Made by a program: the position numbers and the translations under genes. Positions 1 to 7,851 of a stretch of DNA of 36,634 nt are shown here, piece by piece. Within the stretch, counting starts at the first letter, position 1, and every line of letters begins with the position of its first letter. Location of the stretch: NCBI GenBank assembly GCA_028278205.1, contig JANQES010000087.1, forward strand, positions 1 through 36,634, read 5' to 3'. This DNA is from Rhodothermales bacterium. Its GTDB lineage: Bacteria > Bacteroidota > Rhodothermia > Rhodothermales > Bin80. The notes under the pieces were generated by a model. The model was not told the DNA's origin. It searched no databases and saw only the letters and a list, made by a program, of their open reading frames with translations.

Positions 1-60
1 ATGCGAATTCAGCGTTGAAATAGAAAACCGTTGAAAACAAGCTGAAAACGGCGAAAACCA

Positions 61-91
61 TACCTGCCAGGTTTTGAAAACCTGGCAGGTA
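61..91. repeat. Perfect inverted repeat (15-bp arms)
   Basis: Arms at 61-75 and 77-91 are exact reverse complements around a single G, with core ACCTGCCAGGTTTT. Nothing coding overlaps it. I recall similar palindromes as dispersed intergenic repeats in Bacteroidota genomes, but only one copy is present here. It could form a very stable hairpin. The rest of 1-185 shows no gene that I can support. Confidence 0.85.
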
Positions 92-185
92 TGCCCCAAA
101 TTCCCCAGCCCTTAATTCGCATTAAAAATGAGGGTTTCTATTTTAGTTTTCTGCGATTCACATCACGAAATCACGTTATTCACCA

Positions 186-228
186 AACGAAGAAGCCGCC
201 CCATCTCAACCGGCGCGGCTTCTTCGTT
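186..228 (-). terminator. Hairpin downstream of the DUF1501 gene, probable terminator
   Basis: Arms 186-199 and 215-228 are exact 14-bp reverse complements (AACGAAGAAGCCGC and its complement) with a 15-base loop. The hairpin lies about 55 bases past the stop codon of the minus-strand DUF1501 gene. The T-run after it is weak on both strands, so termination is plausible but not certain. Confidence 0.55.
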
Positions 229-250
229 CATTGAATCACTCTAAAAAAGA

Positions 251-283
251 CAATCCAAAATCTAAAATCCAAAATCCAAAATC
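251..283. repeat. Heptamer array, word CCAAAAT/CTAAAAT
   Basis: Four imperfect 7-base units (CCAAAAT, CTAAAAT) run up to the stop codon of the DUF1501 gene (282-284 on the minus strand). The same word recurs at 12557-12617 and 15404-15565. No opposite arm is present here, so it is a single-arm copy. Confidence 0.8.
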
Positions 284-1925
284 ATCTCACCAACGTCATC
301 TCCTTCACCTGCGTCCCTGCCGACGTTTCCAGTCGATAGAAGTAAACACCGCTAGGCAGGCGGTTGGCCTCGAACGTGACGGAGTGCTGGCCGGCAGGCT
401 GGGTCTTATCGACGAGCGTGCTGACGAGGCGGCCTTGCACGTCGTAGACCCGCAGGCGCACCCGCTCTGAGCGATGCAGCAGGTACGGAATCGTGGTTTG
501 TGGATTGAACGGGTTGGGATAGTTCTGCTGCAACGCAAACGCCTCCGGCACTGCCGCCGCCTCGGTGGCGGTGTTGGTGGGCGCGTTGATGAACGGCAAC
601 GTCGTGAACGAGCGCCCCAGCACCGACGCCACCGTCCCCGGCGCCATCCCGAACCAGTCTTGCAACACCGACGCATAGACCGAGCGGAAATCAATATCGT
701 GAATCGGGTCGCCGTCCTGGTTGACGCGGGTCAGGTCCGGGGGCGATCCGTAGAGGCCGCCCTTGGCGCCGGGGCCAAAGAGGAACAGCGGCGCGCTCGT
801 CGAGTGGTCGGTGCCGTTGGAGCCGTTTTCCCAGATCGTCCGGCCAAACTCCGAGAACGTCATCACCAGCACTTTGTCGGCCAGGTTGTCGGCTTCGAGG
901 TCTTGCAGGAAGGCCTTCACCGACGTCGCCAGGCTTTGCAGAAGCATCGGATGAAAAGGGATCTGCTCGGCGTGCGTGTCGAAGCCTTCGAGCGAGACGA
1001 CGTAGATCTTCGAGCCGAGCCCCCCCTTGATAAGCTTGGCAACAATCGAGAGGTTTTGCGCCAGATACTCCTCTTCTCCTTGCGGATATTCGACGCGGTT
1101 GCGGCCTGCCCCGGCGGCATCTTGCAACGCCCCGGCATACCGAAACGCGCTGTTGGCGACCTGCCGGGCGTAGCGCATCTCGGCGCCGTACGTGGTGCCG
1201 GGCAGCCCGTTCGTGCTGTAAAATTGGCCCGTCTCGGCAAGGCGCTCGAACGTCTCCGGGCTTTCGAGTGTCATGCCCATGTTGTTAGCCCGCCCCTGGA
1301 AAAGCAGCGACGCGCCGCCGAGTTGCACGCCCAGCGGCTGGTTGGGCGGGTTCTGCCCGAAATCAGGAAACAGCGCTTCGAGCGAGCGGCCCGTCCAGCC
1401 CGTCGAATCGTAGATGTCGGCGTCGCTGGCAGACATCCAGATATCCATCGACCGGAAATGCGACTGATCCGGGTTGTCGTAGCCGACGTTCTGGACAATC
1501 GCCATCTGGCCGTTGTCGTAGAGGCCCCGCACCCCTTCCATCGACGGATGCATGCCCAACTCCGAAGTCAGCGGGATCGTCTGGTTGGCCCGCACCGCGA
1601 GCGTAGGCCGCGCCTGGTAGTAGATGTCGTTGGTGATGGGGACGATAGTGTTGAGCCCGTCGTTGCCCCCGTCGAGTTGGATCAGCACCAGGACGCGATC
1701 CGTATCCACAGCGCCCAGCGGCGCCAGCAGCGGGCTGTGCCCGAAGGCTTTGACCGGGTTGGCGCCGAGCATGAAGACGCTGCCCATCCCGGCCAGCCCC
1801 ATCGTAGACAAAAACGCCCGCCGCGACCACGCCTTGTGGTCCTCAGTATGCGCCTCTCCGTGTTCCAGCCGTGTTCCAAATCGCGTGCGCGATTTGGAAA
1901 TTTGGGGTGTATGATGATCACACAT
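282..1925 (-). CDS. DUF1501 family secreted protein with T9SS sorting domain
   Basis: A 547-residue DUF1501 protein (sulfatase-like alkaline-phosphatase fold, function not established). A twin-arginine signal is seen as SRRAFLSTMGLAGMG at about residues 34-48. DUF1501 signatures follow: QLDGGNDGLNTIVP, the FDTHAEQ region and FSEFGRTIWENGSNGTDHS. The last ~85 residues form a Por/T9SS type-A sorting domain beginning NYPNPFNPQTTIPYLL and ending in a VYFYRLET..VKEMTLVR strand pattern. The protein is therefore inferred to cross the inner membrane by Tat and to be sorted at the outer membrane. I chose the ATG at 1925 because DUF1501 proteins commonly begin with MCD plus histidines; an in-frame start at 1964 is possible. 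The gene lies directly downstream of the DUF1800 gene, the usual pairing. A perfect palindrome (1874-1899) sits inside the linker before the Tat motif. Confidence 0.93.
   Translation of the reverse strand: MCDHHTPQISKSRTRFGTRLEHGEAHTEDHKAWSRRAFLSTMGLAGMGSVFMLGANPVKAFGHSPLLAPLGAVDTDRVLVLIQLDGGNDGLNTIVPITNDIYYQARPTLAVRANQTIPLTSELGMHPSMEGVRGLYDNGQMAIVQNVGYDNPDQSHFRSMDIWMSASDADIYDSTGWTGRSLEALFPDFGQNPPNQPLGVQLGGASLLFQGRANNMGMTLESPETFERLAETGQFYSTNGLPGTTYGAEMRYARQVANSAFRYAGALQDAAGAGRNRVEYPQGEEEYLAQNLSIVAKLIKGGLGSKIYVVSLEGFDTHAEQIPFHPMLLQSLATSVKAFLQDLEADNLADKVLVMTFSEFGRTIWENGSNGTDHSTSAPLFLFGPGAKGGLYGSPPDLTRVNQDGDPIHDIDFRSVYASVLQDWFGMAPGTVASVLGRSFTTLPFINAPTNTATEAAAVPEAFALQQNYPNPFNPQTTIPYLLHRSERVRLRVYDVQGRLVSTLVDKTQPAGQHSVTFEANRLPSGVYFYRLETSAGTQVKEMTLVR
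1874..1899. repeat. Perfect palindrome inside the DUF1501 coding region
   Basis: Arms TTCCAAATCGCG (1874-1885) and its exact complement (1888-1899) are separated by TG. It encodes part of the stretch between the initial MCDHH and the Tat motif, a segment that in relatives is usually a short His/Asp-rich linker. It keeps the reading frame. Confidence 0.85.
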
Positions 1926-1964
1926 GATAGTCGTGGTGTTTGATGTGGTGACAAATCCAACCAT

Positions 1965-1998
1965 TTAAATTTTGAATGGCCCGCCATTCAAAATTTAA
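1965..1998. repeat. Perfect inverted repeat between DUF1800 and DUF1501 genes
   Basis: Sixteen-base arms (1965-1980 and 1983-1998; TTAAATTTTGAATGGC and its complement) are separated by CC. The TAA stop codon of the DUF1800 gene (1995-1997) lies inside the stem. It may act as an intra-operon attenuator or mRNA 3'-end stabiliser; that role is inference. Confidence 0.9.
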
Positions 1999-3704
1999 CC
2001 AAGCTGAAATTCGGGCAGTTGGGTGACGTAGGAGAGGTAAGACACCATCACGTAGTGGATGGTCTCTTGCGCGTCGGGGTCGTCGTCATCCCATATGTCT
2101 TTCCATTCATACCACGGAATGCCCATGAGGAACCGCTTGGCCAGTTCGCGTTCGTAGACCGGGCCGTTCATGACCTCGTCGGGGATGGGGTTGTTGACCA
2201 GATCGCCGCTGAAGCCGCCTGCTACCGGCTCGATGTTGAGTTCTTCGAGTTGGATCGGCAGCAGATGCTGGGCCAGCGCTACCGGCATCCGGAAAGGCGC
2301 CAGGGTGTCGTTGGGATCGTAGAGCTTCGTGGCGAGCGCGCGGAGGTCGGGACCGGGGAAGGCGATGTCGTCTTCCTCCTCCGGATCCGGATTGCCGTAG
2401 GTGAGATACAGCACAAAATCCCAGCGATTGACCAGCGTCGAGGTCGTCAGCCAGGTGCGATGGCCGGGCCATCCGGCGACGTTGGGCGGCTCCAGGTAAA
2501 ACTGCCCCAACTCCGCCGCCAGGAAGAATACGAGCAGATAAAACATGTCGGCGGGCTCGGTCTCCGCGTCACGCGTGAAGCCGACCAGTTCGGCGACAGG
2601 GCTTTTGATGCCGGCGCCGACGGTCTGCGTGTCGAAGAAATGCGCGCTCTTGAGCAACGTCCGCACCACCGGCGCGATCTCGAAATTGTTGGCCTGAAAA
2701 ATATCGGCCAGTTCGGCGACGATGGTTTCGTCGGGCGCGGCGTAGACGAACTCTTTGTAGAGCTTGCGACAGATGAATTTTGCGATCTGCGAAGCCCGCT
2801 CCTCAAAGAGGATATCGACCACGTCGCCGTATTCGAAGTTGCCCTCGCGCCCGAAGAAGGTTTTGACGCCGTGATCGTGGTACGGGAAGAGATATTCGAC
2901 CTTCAGGTTGAACCAGTCCACCACCCACCCCGTCAACGCGCGGGCGATCTCTTCGATGTCTTTTTCGGTGTAATTGTCGTTGCCCTGGTCGTCCTGGATG
3001 CCCATCGTGAAAAGCTCGCACAACTCGCGGGCATAGTTCTCGTTGGGCTGACCGACCTGATTCTGATCGCCGTTGAGATAATAAAGCATCGACGCATCGA
3101 TGCCGACGGCGTGGACGAACGTCTTGAAGTTGCCCAGCGCGTTCGTCCGCAGCATCGTCACGTACTGATGGGCGAAGGCCGCCATGAAGTACGAGTCGAG
3201 CCCTGTGACGAAGTGGCCGTGCCAGAACAGCGTCAGCTTCTCGCGCAAGCCGCCCTTGTGCAGTTCCTCGAAGAGCGAGGGCAGGACGTCGTAGAAGATC
3301 CACTCCTCGTTCTTATCGAAGAACGCATCGAACTGTGCCTCTGAGGCATTCGGCCCCGGCGGCTTCGTATTGGCCCACGACGGCACCGCCGGCAAAGGCC
3401 GGGCGAGGGCCTCATCGACGAGTTCATCGACCACCTCGTCGGCAGGCCGCCCGATGGCGTCGTTGAGTTGATCGACGCCCGCGCCGAAGCTCGTACGCCG
3501 GAACAGGTGCGCCGCGCGGTGGCGGTCCAGCGTGGCGGTGTACGGCTCCAGCCCCGCCGCGATGCCGAGCGGCTTCAGCGGCTCGCCGGCTGCGGGCTCG
3601 GTCTTGCCTGCGGTGCGGGGAATGATCGGGGCGGTGCGGTTGAGAACGGCGAGGATCTCGCGGGTGGGTTTCCTCTTTCTGAATCGTATCTTCGGATCTA
3701 CCAT
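1995..3704 (-). CDS. DUF1800 domain protein
   Basis: A 569-residue DUF1800 family protein. Signatures in order: AHLFRRTSFGAG at about residues 65-76, LTLFWHGHFVTG at about 160, NENYARELCELFTMG in the middle, DIEEIARALTGW, and PPNVAGWPGHRTWL toward the C-terminus. DUF1800 genes are characteristically paired with DUF1501 genes, as here (the DUF1501 gene follows 69 bases downstream). The biochemical role of the family is not established. Unlike its partner, the N-terminus is basic (MVDPKIRFRKRKP) with no visible signal peptide, so either it stays in the cytoplasm or a signal has been lost. The ATG at 3704 gives the full domain. Confidence 0.92.
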   Translation of the reverse strand: MVDPKIRFRKRKPTREILAVLNRTAPIIPRTAGKTEPAAGEPLKPLGIAAGLEPYTATLDRHRAAHLFRRTSFGAGVDQLNDAIGRPADEVVDELVDEALARPLPAVPSWANTKPPGPNASEAQFDAFFDKNEEWIFYDVLPSLFEELHKGGLREKLTLFWHGHFVTGLDSYFMAAFAHQYVTMLRTNALGNFKTFVHAVGIDASMLYYLNGDQNQVGQPNENYARELCELFTMGIQDDQGNDNYTEKDIEEIARALTGWVVDWFNLKVEYLFPYHDHGVKTFFGREGNFEYGDVVDILFEERASQIAKFICRKLYKEFVYAAPDETIVAELADIFQANNFEIAPVVRTLLKSAHFFDTQTVGAGIKSPVAELVGFTRDAETEPADMFYLLVFFLAAELGQFYLEPPNVAGWPGHRTWLTTSTLVNRWDFVLYLTYGNPDPEEEDDIAFPGPDLRALATKLYDPNDTLAPFRMPVALAQHLLPIQLEELNIEPVAGGFSGDLVNNPIPDEVMNGPVYERELAKRFLMGIPWYEWKDIWDDDDPDAQETIHYVMVSYLSYVTQLPEFQLG

Positions 3705-3788
3705 GGCGTTGGGGAAAATGGCGTGTTAGGCAGGCGAGACTCGGTTTTGGTATGGTCAAAGCCGGCACTTCGTGTAGCCGAAGGTGAA

Positions 3789-3832
3789 GGTCATGGGTCA
3801 TGAGTACTTTCCCTCACCCATGACCCGTGACC
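3789..3832. repeat. Heptamer hairpin, word GTCATGG/GTCATGA
   Basis: Left arm 3789-3804 (GGTCATGGGTCATGAG) faces right arm 3813-3832 made of CCCATGACCCGTGACC. Same word class as 25493-25571 and 30944-31015. It lies in the 303-base gap 3705-4007 between divergent genes; I see no gene or convincing promoter in the rest of that gap. Confidence 0.75.
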
Positions 3833-4007
3833 GACGCCAACTGCTGGGCAGAGTTTGACGTGGAACAAAACCACATACCTTCGTCCCTGTTGCTTACGTC
3901 CAACAAAAGGGCCTCCAGCGGCCCCGGTTGACTGCTAATACGGACAAGCAGCAGCGTACCCTATGGCATCGGCTGATTTTTTTATTTCGATAAGAAAAAA
4001 CTGAGCG

Positions 4008-4793
4008 ATGAACCACGAAGACGTTGGAAAATATTGGAATGAAAATGCGGAGGTGTGGACGCGGCTGGCGCGCGCCGGGTATGATCTGTATCGGGATTAT
4101 CTCAACACGCCGGCTTTCTTCGAGATGCTGCCCGACGTTGATGGCCTCGCGGGGATCGACATCGGCTGTGGCGAGGGGCATAACACGCGGCTGCTTGCCC
4201 GGCGCGGCGCTCGCATGACGGCTATCGACGTGGCGGATGTTTTTATCGAGCACGCTAAAGAGGCGGAGGCGCGAGAACCGCTGGGCATCGACTACCGGGT
4301 GGCGAGTGCGGTAGCGCTGCCGTTCGAGGACGCCACGTTCGACTTTGCGACGGGGTTTATGAGTTTTATGGATATCCCGGAGACGGATCGGGTGCTGGCG
4401 GAAGCCTATCGCGTGCTCAAGCCGGGGGGCTTTCTTCAGTTTTCCATCGAACACCCCTGTTTTGCCACGCCGCACCGCGTCAACCTGCGCAATGAGGACG
4501 GGCTGACGTACGCGATTGAGGTGGGCGACTATTTTCGCAACCTGAACGGAGACGTCGCGGAATGGCTTTTCGGTGCGGTGCCGCCTGCGGTGAAAGAAGG
4601 GCTGCGCAAATTTAAAATACCCCGGTTTACCCGGACGGTGAGCCAGTGGCTGAATCTGCTGATCGAAACGGGCTTTGTGTTGGAGCGTATCGAAGAACCC
4701 CGTCCGAGCGACGAGACGGTCCGGGCTTGCTCGGAGATGCAAGATGCGCAGGTGGTGGCCTATTTCCTTCACATACGAGCCAGGAGACCGTAG
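4008..4793 (+). CDS. Class I SAM-dependent methyltransferase
   Basis: A 261-residue Rossmann-fold methyltransferase. Motif I is LAGIDIGCGEGHNTRLLA (about residues 46-63), with an acidic residue ending strand 2 (MTAIDVAD), a motif II-like region ALPFEDATFDFATGFMSFMDI and motif III RVLKPGGFLQFSIEHPC, as in the Methyltransf_11/UbiE-like group. The C-terminal part (about 165-261) is probably the substrate-binding region, so the substrate cannot be read from the sequence. It is a lone plus-strand gene upstream of the accessory island, divergent from the DUF1800 gene. TGAG eight bases or so before the ATG is a modest ribosome-binding site. Confidence 0.9.
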   Translation: MNHEDVGKYWNENAEVWTRLARAGYDLYRDYLNTPAFFEMLPDVDGLAGIDIGCGEGHNTRLLARRGARMTAIDVADVFIEHAKEAEAREPLGIDYRVASAVALPFEDATFDFATGFMSFMDIPETDRVLAEAYRVLKPGGFLQFSIEHPCFATPHRVNLRNEDGLTYAIEVGDYFRNLNGDVAEWLFGAVPPAVKEGLRKFKIPRFTRTVSQWLNLLIETGFVLERIEEPRPSDETVRACSEMQDAQVVAYFLHIRARRP

Positions 4794-4796
4794 CCT

Positions 4797-4831
4797 ATGG
4801 GGAATGGCCAATGGGATATGACCAGTGGGGG
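4797..4831. repeat. Heptamer array, word ATGGCCA/ATGGGAT
   Basis: Five imperfect 7-base units (ATGGGGA, ATGGCCA, ATGGGAT, ATGACCA, GTGGGGG) begin right after the methyltransferase stop. A complementary-sense copy of the same word is at 22896-22925. A purine-rich stretch (AAAGAAAAGAAAAAAG) follows. Confidence 0.65.
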
Positions 4832-4937
4832 AAAAAGAAAAGAAAAAAGAAAACGGTTAGCCGGTGGGCCGCCCGGAACGGAGCGTAGGCACGCGAGAAA
4901 GGAAAATTTGCTGTTTGAGCGACGAATGAAGTTTTAG

Positions 4938-5138
4938 ATGCTTTCGACGAAACCCACGAAGATACTTTGCCTCTGGCTCTTAAGCCTTCTTACGATCCTG
5001 CCGGCCCGCGCTCAGAACGCCGGTGGTCGTGAACCACCTCGCCGGCATGCCCCTGGCCCTCGTAGCCCATCTCGTTGGCGGGCTCGTAGCCCTCTTCTTG
5101 AACAAACTCGACGATTCTCTCGTACCGGAATGGGATAA
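4938..5138 (+). pseudogene. Broken gene: signal peptide without a body
   Basis: The ATG at 4938 opens a textbook secretory signal: basic start (STKPTK), hydrophobic core ILCLWLLSLLTILP and cleavage site ARAQ. After about residue 29 the frame becomes Arg/Pro-rich nonsense and stops at 5138. Around 5025-5045 there is a small inverted repeat (GGTGGT-CGTGA-ACCACC). Beyond it the minus strand carries a 36-codon open stretch with protein-like composition (contains IVEFVQEEGYEPANEMGYEG) and GC-rich third positions, closed by a stop and lacking a start. I read this as a junction where a secreted-protein gene was cut and joined to an inverted gene fragment, at the left edge of the island. The fragment's identity is unknown. 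Confidence 0.4.
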
Positions 5139-5170
5139 TAAGAGAACCTGCCTACTAACCGGAAAAGAAA

Positions 5171-6310
5171 ATGTCTGAAGATAAGGCCCCGCATCAACCA
5201 GCGGCTGATCGTGAAATCAAAAGAAAAAACCGCAGAAAAGCTCTTTGTGAGGCCTATCGGTCGTCGAACCAGATCGATCTCGTGCTCGGTGCCGGTGTAT
5301 CAAAAGCTACCGGAATACCTCTCTACCTGGAGATGTCTTTAAGGCTTGCCAAACGCGCTTCAGATAAGAAACTCTTCCCGGATGCGCCCCCGGATGCTGT
5401 GACCTTTCTCGAAGAGCAACTAGAGTGTTTGGAGCGTGAAGGGCCGGAAAAAGTCGCCGCCCTGATTCAGCCGGAAGAGGTCATGCTTTTCGTCAAGACC
5501 TACCTGCCTGGCGATGGCGCAACCACCCTCCAGAATCTTGCCAAAGAAACGCTGTACGACGAAGGCAAAACGGTCAAGATCGCCGCGCGCCGGCTCGTTA
5601 GCCGCCAGACCTACCGAGGCAACGCAACACTCGACAGCATCATCCGTTTCTGTGCAGCGTTAAGGGGCTCGGTGCTGGCCCCGACGTCTAAATACAAAAT
5701 CCAGCCCAATCCTAAGGTCCATGCCATCCTGACAACCAACTACGATAATCTGCTCGAAGCCGCGTTTTCTACCAAGTTCAGATATCTACTCAAGCCCGTA
5801 GGCCGAACCGGTTCGCGGGAGTCTCGGACCGGCCAACGCCTCATACCCGTGTATCACATCCATGGATACATCAGCGTTTTTCCGCCCAGAGACGCCACCA
5901 AAAAGCAAAAACCAAGCGAACTGGTGATTGCAGAAGACGACTATTTCAGGACCTTCTACAACCCGCACGGTTTCACCGATTCGATAGCAACACGATTCTT
6001 CCGGCAACGATCCTGCTTGTTTATCGGATCGGCGATGACCGATATGAACCTGCGTCGCTTTCTCTTTTACGCGCGCCGCGAACATACCGACCCGGACACC
6101 ATGCCCAGGCATTTTGCTATTATGAAAACCACCACCGATCCGCGAGACGATTTTATCGCGTCAGTCCTGGGGGCCTATGGCGTAGACATCATCTGGATCG
6201 ACGACTTTGTCGAAATCGATGAGGTGCTGAAGGAGGTTTATACCTCGGTCGAGGGCATCGACCCGGCGGATTGGGAGGCCTTGCGAAAAATCGAGCGATC
6301 GGGTTATTGA
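5171..6310 (+). CDS. SIR2-fold (SIR2_2-like) protein, candidate defence NADase
   Basis: A 379-residue protein with the SIR2 NAD-binding signature in order: VLGAGVSKATGIP (GAGVS at 40-44), AILTTNYDNLLEAA (TTNYD at 188-192), catalytic-type His in VYHIHGYIS (H231), an EDDY-F element at 255-261 that recurs in SIR2_2 proteins, and CLFIGSAMTDMNLRRFL (283-298). This pattern is that of the prokaryotic SIR2_2/SIR2-like domains found in anti-phage systems (for example ThsA of Thoeris, DSR1/DSR2, SIR2-HerA), which deplete NAD+ on infection. It lacks a long extra domain; only ~60 residues follow the SIR2 fold, so sensor and effector parts may lie in neighbours. GGAAAAG upstream of the ATG is a plausible ribosome-binding site. 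Base composition is less GC-rich than flanking genes. Assigning it to defence is inference; the fold is clear. Confidence 0.85.
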   Translation: MSEDKAPHQPAADREIKRKNRRKALCEAYRSSNQIDLVLGAGVSKATGIPLYLEMSLRLAKRASDKKLFPDAPPDAVTFLEEQLECLEREGPEKVAALIQPEEVMLFVKTYLPGDGATTLQNLAKETLYDEGKTVKIAARRLVSRQTYRGNATLDSIIRFCAALRGSVLAPTSKYKIQPNPKVHAILTTNYDNLLEAAFSTKFRYLLKPVGRTGSRESRTGQRLIPVYHIHGYISVFPPRDATKKQKPSELVIAEDDYFRTFYNPHGFTDSIATRFFRQRSCLFIGSAMTDMNLRRFLFYARREHTDPDTMPRHFAIMKTTTDPRDDFIASVLGAYGVDIIWIDDFVEIDEVLKEVYTSVEGIDPADWEALRKIERSGY

Positions 6311-6315
6311 GTTCT

Positions 6316-6546
6316 TTACGTGCCTCTGGCCCGGTCGAGATACCGCGTAGGAATCGGACGCTCGCACTTGACCTTCAAAATGCGGTGGGGTGGATAGTGC
6401 TCGAAAACCTTGCCGTCGTTGTGCCGGTATCCCCCCTTAATAATGGAGGCGGCGTGTTCACGCACCTTCTCCGGCGAGTCTACTTCGTACTCGAATACGA
6501 CGCCGTGATCAAGATAGACTTGTATCGTGTAGCCCTTGCTTTCCAT
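6316..6546 (-). CDS. Small conserved-looking protein, unknown function
   Basis: A 76-residue protein, convergent with the SIR2 gene (5 bases between stops). It looks like a genuine compact alpha/beta protein: an opening strand (GYTIQVYLDHGVVFEYEV), a helix (SPEKVREHAASIIKGGY), then an HYPPHRILKVKCE strand with basic residues. No membrane segment or signal is present. I have no family name for it. Its position between the SIR2 gene and the membrane-protein pair, on the opposite strand, could make it an independently expressed regulator or immunity factor, but nothing in the sequence proves that. Confidence 0.65.
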   Translation of the reverse strand: MESKGYTIQVYLDHGVVFEYEVDSPEKVREHAASIIKGGYRHNDGKVFEHYPPHRILKVKCERPIPTRYLDRARGT

Positions 6547-6638
6547 GTCATATATTCCGATAGTAGAGACGCGTGCTTACTCCTGGTTCTAGGATACTCA
6601 GACGACAGGGACAAGTTGCACACCGGCGTTTTAGACGA

Positions 6639-7421
6639 ATGGGCAAAGAACAAGAAATATCTTCTGCCGCCGCAACACGCACCATTGATGAGAAACTGGA
6701 AAAGGCGTTAGAAAACAGACAAAGCGTCACCGCTCAGCATTTGGAAACACTGGAAGAGGAAGTAGACGCCTGCGTCCGCGAACTGCTGAAAGAAATAAAA
6801 GCTCAGGACATCGATGCGCTCTTTACCCTGATAAGCCACCGCCGAGACCGTTTACCCCTCGATACCGGCATCACAGACCAGATACTGAGTATCAGCCAGC
6901 AAATCCTATCTTTTGGCGCAGCAGGTCTGGGGCTCGCGGTAGCCTTCGTCGATAAGGAAAAGCTGGCGGAACTGCCCTATTCCATCCAGCAACTATTGGG
7001 AGCCGGCGGGATTTTCTACCTCGAACTGATGATCCTCTCGATCCTGGTATTGGTGATCTACATGTTTCAGGCACGCTTTCGCTACCCCTTCCTGTATTCC
7101 ACCAAACTGGGCAATACGTGGCCCTACTTTTACTACGAAGCGATCTCTCATGAAACACCCCGTTGGTTTATAAATCTCAAGGCTAAACGCAAACATGCCC
7201 GTTTGCTCTATGCCAGAGACTTTATCGCCTTCACGAGGCGCCTCCGGGCAGAAACGCCTCGCCAGCGGCTCAGGAATGAACTCCAGCAATACTTCATTTT
7301 AATGGCATTTATGGGCTATGCGCATCAGTTTTCGCTCCAGCTTGCTAATGCCTTTATCTATGGTTTCGTAGCGTCGGTCACGGCCTTGTTTGTGATGCTC
7401 GGCTGTATACTCATGGGGTGA
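6639..7421 (+). CDS. Multi-pass membrane protein with N-terminal coiled coil
   Basis: A 260-residue protein from the ATG at 6639 (an in-frame GTG at 6573 would add 22 basic residues without similarity to anything). Residues ~10-65 are charged and helical (TIDEKLEKALENRQSVTAQH and following), suggesting a cytoplasmic coiled coil. Hydrophobic segments follow at about 70-92 (ILSFGAAGLGLAVAF), 105-130 (FYLELMILSILVLVIYMF) and two near the C-terminus (YFILMAFMGYAHQF; FIYGFVASVTALFVMLGCIL). The central loop is basic. No family recognised. It is translationally coupled to the following 78-residue membrane protein. In an island with a SIR2 protein it may be a membrane effector or sensor; that is inference. 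Confidence 0.75.
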   Translation: MGKEQEISSAAATRTIDEKLEKALENRQSVTAQHLETLEEEVDACVRELLKEIKAQDIDALFTLISHRRDRLPLDTGITDQILSISQQILSFGAAGLGLAVAFVDKEKLAELPYSIQQLLGAGGIFYLELMILSILVLVIYMFQARFRYPFLYSTKLGNTWPYFYYEAISHETPRWFINLKAKRKHARLLYARDFIAFTRRLRAETPRQRLRNELQQYFILMAFMGYAHQFSLQLANAFIYGFVASVTALFVMLGCILMG

Positions 7422-7425
7422 TACC

Positions 7426-7662
7426 ATGCCGGATCAAACGCCATCGCCACGCAACCCACTCCGCGAGATACCGGGAGAGATGGATCTCCGGATCCTTTTG
7501 GTTTGCGTTGTTATTGCCGTGACCGTTGCCTTGCTTCTTTTCAATAAACTCGGGCTTATGGATCCCCCTGTGGGAACCCCTACCGATTCTACAGAGGTTC
7601 GTCCTGCTCCCGCTGCGCAGGATTCATCCCATACATCGCCTCCAGACTCGCTCGATACATGA
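7426..7662 (+). CDS. Small single-pass membrane protein
   Basis: A 78-residue protein beginning four bases after the preceding stop, with GGGGTGAT as a near-ideal ribosome-binding site overlapping that stop, so the two are almost surely co-translated. One transmembrane helix (RILLVCVVIAVTVALLLFNK, about residues 22-41) is followed by a Pro/Ser/Thr-rich tail that probably lies outside the cytoplasm. No family recognised. Probable subunit of the same membrane complex as the upstream gene. Confidence 0.65.
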   Translation: MPDQTPSPRNPLREIPGEMDLRILLVCVVIAVTVALLLFNKLGLMDPPVGTPTDSTEVRPAPAAQDSSHTSPPDSLDT

Positions 7663-7726
7663 GGCGAATCGACGAGACGGACCAGTACTTCGACAGGATG
7701 ATTTTGACGGGTCAACCAGAGCATAA

Positions 7727-7776
7727 TGCGTACTTCGTATTGCGTACGGGTGCCCCCACTACGCAATACGCAGTAC
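7727..7776. repeat. Heptamer hairpin, word TGCGTAC/TTCGTAT
   Basis: Left arm units TGCGTAC, TTCGTAT, TGCGTAC (7727-7748) face right arm units TACGCAA, TACGCAG, TAC (7759-7776). Same word class as 17288-17346 and 36615-36634. It lies between the membrane-protein pair and the radical SAM gene. Confidence 0.75.
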
Positions 7777-7851
7777 AATCGCTCTCCCCATCACGTTCAT
7801 GGGGTCGAAGTATCAGCCAAAACCATCTACCCAGAATGAGGAGGTCAGGCT

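Noticed and set aside
474..1943. Long plus-strand open frame (489 codons) antisense to the DUF1501 gene
   Set aside because: Arg/His-rich composition typical of the antisense frame of a GC-rich gene; the minus-strand frame has clear domain motifs.
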